Notes under the pieces: generated by a model
Seen by the model: only the letters and a program-made list of their open reading frames with translations
The model's database searches: none
What the model was told of the DNA's origin: nothing
Position numbers and translations under genes: made by a program
Part shown: piece after piece, positions 62,078 through 64,000 of the stretch
Layout of the letters: the number at the start of each line of letters is the position of its first letter
How positions within the stretch are numbered: the stretch's first letter is position 1
Source of the DNA: Oceanobacillus damuensis
GTDB lineage: Bacteria; Bacillota; Bacilli; Bacillales; Amphibacillaceae
Direction: 5' to 3'
Assembly (NCBI RefSeq): GCF_001618145.1
Contig: NZ_LQNF01000005.1
Location: 165,614-229,613, forward strand
Length of the DNA stretch: 64,000 nucleotides

Positions 62078-63220
62078 TTACGCAAAAACTTTATATTCCT
62101 CTTCAACAAGTACTGATTCACATTCTGCAACAAGATTACTGAAGATAGAATCCCATGTTTGGGTCATGGCATAATTACGTCCCTGTATTCCCATCGCTTT
62201 CCTTTTGCTGCCATCAGATAACAGCTTCGTTATTGCTTCGACAAACTCTACAGTATTTTTTTCATTACAGAGCAATCCAGTTTTATCCTGTTGAATGATC
62301 GTACGCACTCCCCCTGAATTTACGCCAATAACAGGAGTTCCACAAGCTAATGACTCCAGTACAACATTTCCGAATGTCTCTGTGGCAGAGGGGAAAACAA
62401 ATAAATCGGACGATGCATAAACTTGAGCCAGATTGTTTCCAGATAAAAATCCCGTGAATGTCATATTGGGTATCTCTCTCTCCTCCAACTCGGCTTTTAG
62501 AGGACCATCCCCAACAACAAGCCAATGTATATCCTTTCTCTGTGCATCAGGAAGCATTTGATTAATTTCCGGTAACAGCATCACATCTTTTTCAGGCGAA
62601 ATTCTTCCAACATAAAGTAATATGTATTTTTCTTTAATATTATATTTTTCTCTGATCCCATCCAGATTATAATTCAGATTAAATACGGAATGGTCAACTG
62701 CACGCGGCCAAATCGCCAAATTGGTAAACCCCTGCTTTTGTAATTGTTCCTTTGTTACAACAGAGGGGACAAATATTTTTCTGAGAGGACGATGGAACCA
62801 ATGCATATATTTCCAAAGCAGCTTTGACAGCAACTGCATATCATAATATTGCAGATACTTATCAAAATCGGTATGGTATGATCCAACAATCGGGATATTC
62901 ATTTTCTTAGCAAAATGCAATCCGCATAATCCAATATTAAACGGAGTAGCTACATGAATAATGTCAGGCTTGAAACTTAGCAATTCTTCCTTTACAAAAG
63001 GAATATTAGGCAGTGCCAGCCTGCATTCACGGTACATAAATAAAGGTAAGCTCTTGAAACGCAAGACGTGCTTGGAAAATAAATCTTCACCGGCACTTTT
63101 TGGTGCGAAAACACGATATTCTATATTGTTTTCCTCCAAATATTCCGTATACCGTTTTAGTGTTTTGGCCACTCCGTTAACCTCAGGAGCAAAAGTATCC
63201 GTAAAAATTGCAATTCTCAT
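62078..63220 (-). CDS. GT4-family glycosyltransferase
   Basis: 380 residues, GT-B fold. N-terminal MRIAIFTDTFAPEVNGVAKT loop, then IPIVGSYHTDFDKYLQYY, FVPSVVTKEQLQKQGF, the nucleotide-sugar domain from LLYVGRISPEKDV (about 204) and the EX7E motif in ATETFGNVVLESLACGTPVIG. Enzymes with this pattern transfer a hexose, often mannose or glucose, to a lipid. GGGGGGAA precedes the ATG. Next to a PAP2 lipid phosphatase gene 45 bases upstream, so both may act on a polyprenyl or glycerolipid. Confidence 0.87.
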   Translation of the reverse strand: MRIAIFTDTFAPEVNGVAKTLKRYTEYLEENNIEYRVFAPKSAGEDLFSKHVLRFKSLPLFMYRECRLALPNIPFVKEELLSFKPDIIHVATPFNIGLCGLHFAKKMNIPIVGSYHTDFDKYLQYYDMQLLSKLLWKYMHWFHRPLRKIFVPSVVTKEQLQKQGFTNLAIWPRAVDHSVFNLNYNLDGIREKYNIKEKYILLYVGRISPEKDVMLLPEINQMLPDAQRKDIHWLVVGDGPLKAELEEREIPNMTFTGFLSGNNLAQVYASSDLFVFPSATETFGNVVLESLACGTPVIGVNSGGVRTIIQQDKTGLLCNEKNTVEFVEAITKLLSDGSKRKAMGIQGRNYAMTQTWDSIFSNLVAECESVLVEEEYKVFA

Positions 63221-63265
63221 TAAATAATTCCCCCCTAAATATATAATTAAAATTTTCTAGCTTAT

Positions 63266-63817
63266 TTATATGAATACACTTGGAAAATAAGTTTCTATGA
63301 TTGCAAAAGAAAGCATTCCTGTTGATGAACCAAGCATACACCCAACAATTACATCTGAAGGATAATGCAGTCCTAAGTAAATGCGGGACAATCCTACAAC
63401 AAAGGCAATAGGAAGTAAAATAACAGTTAATGTAGGGTAAATAAGAACAAATGGAGTGATTATCGAAAAAATTGCTGTCGTATGACCGGAAGGAAATGAA
63501 TGATCTTTTAAAGGATTTTTAGAAACATATATGTGCGGAAGGGAAATATATGGTCTTTTGCGCGGAAAAAGTTTTTTTGAGAAAATGACTGGAATGTGGC
63601 TTAATGTTAAGGAAACGGCACTTGCAATTGCAGTCAATTGCAAAGAACCCGAAGTGAACAGTATTAAGAGCATTAGAGAACTTATGGTTACTATAGATCC
63701 ACCCAAGTGTGTAATTGCACTGAAAAATAAATTTAAATGTCTCTGACTGAAATATTGGTTTATAAACCTGCATAATTGGCTTTCCAAAGTATAAAAATGA
63801 GCAAATAACTTATCCAT
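63266..63817 (-). CDS. PAP2-family membrane phosphatase (undecaprenyl-diphosphatase type)
   Basis: 183 residues, five or six helices. All three PAP2 motifs are seen: KKLFPRKRP (K-x6-RP), PSGHTTAIFS (PSGH) and SRIYLGLHYPSDVIVG (SR-x5-H-x3-D). These enzymes remove phosphate from lipid phosphates such as undecaprenyl-PP outside the membrane (BcrC-like). GAGGGTGG is 7-8 bases before ATG 63817; an ATG two codons earlier abuts it. Likely co-transcribed with the GT4 gene. Confidence 0.87.
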   Translation of the reverse strand: MDKLFAHFYTLESQLCRFINQYFSQRHLNLFFSAITHLGGSIVTISSLMLLILFTSGSLQLTAIASAVSLTLSHIPVIFSKKLFPRKRPYISLPHIYVSKNPLKDHSFPSGHTTAIFSIITPFVLIYPTLTVILLPIAFVVGLSRIYLGLHYPSDVIVGCMLGSSTGMLSFAIIETYFPSVFI

Positions 63818-64000
63818 CAACATCCACCCTCAATTTATATATGTTTTATATCTACTATCCATTGTAATGAAATAGTATTTAGTAAATTTTAAATTATTGT
63901 AAAAATAATTACACATTTCGGTCAAGACGTTATCAGGATTAAAAAAGATATACATAAAACACTTTTTTCCAAACTTCTTTTAGCAAAACGCAAAAAAAAA

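Noticed and set aside
1..64000. tRNA, rRNA, CRISPR array, prophage, toxin-antitoxin pair or restriction-modification system
   Set aside because: I scanned for their genes and signatures and saw none; computational confirmation (tRNAscan, CRISPR finder) was not possible here.

Overview
The window looks like chromosome from a spore-forming, probably moderately halophilic member of the Bacillaceae (Virgibacillus, Oceanobacillus or Lentibacillus type). The evidence is low-to-moderate GC, strong AGGAGG ribosome sites, spore genes (splAB and a candidate gamma-type SASP), a glycine-betaine binding protein, and a block that follows the Bacillus subtilis order ytgP, rsuA-like, ytlP, ytlQ, ytlR, ytmP, ytzH and trmB. 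I see no rRNA, tRNA, CRISPR array, insertion sequence or prophage. Species identity is inference.

Layout. 0-14 kb: the end of a betaine-binding protein, a GNAT acetyltransferase, an orphan trpB, a CBS protein, an MFS pump, two SRPBCC proteins, an IsdG-like haem monooxygenase, csaA, a LuxR-type regulator divergent from a zinc alcohol dehydrogenase, an Rpn-type nuclease, nrnB and an esterase. 14-24 kb: an LTA synthase, a DUF378 protein, a six-blade lectin-like propeller protein, and an operon of PAS/AAA+ regulator, GabT-like aminotransferase, YjiH-like permease and GlcD-like oxidase. 24-30.6 kb: an ABC-F protein, secreted glycerophosphodiesterase, LysM-YkuD transpeptidase, the splA-splB-SASP-DUF3892 operon and two very small divergent genes. 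30.6-35.4 kb: nadC, a TAXI-type TRAP binding protein and a fused TRAP permease, divergent from niaR. 35-46 kb: acyl-CoA dehydrogenase, a Pro/Tyr-rich protein, a 2-hydroxyacid dehydrogenase, rocD, a macrodomain protein, a SWIM-SNF2 helicase and prfC. 46-64 kb: a metallophosphoesterase, a GT28 glycosyltransferase, a PyrR-attenuated uracil permease, the trmB-to-ytgP block, ytfP, a DAACS symporter, a GT4 glycosyltransferase and a PAP2 phosphatase.

The most unusual signal is a dispersed intergenic repeat with core GTGCCTGTCACTYCCCG followed by TTTTGTCGA, seen at 16 places. Complete copies also carry an ACCGAACAG...CTGTTCGGT hairpin that resembles an intrinsic terminator. Most copies start within a few bases of a stop codon and point away from the gene; two run into coding sequence and supply the C-terminal codons of the TRAP permease and the SNF2 helicase.

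The best functional prediction is that the TRAP system imports a pyridine NAD precursor, most simply quinolinate: it sits in one operon with nadC, opposite the NAD repressor gene niaR, with a 48-bp perfect palindrome in the nadC leader. Other points of note are an AAA+ regulator without the GAFTGA loop, a ytlQ gene whose only well-placed start is ATC, and five small genes under 60 codons with fair to excellent support.
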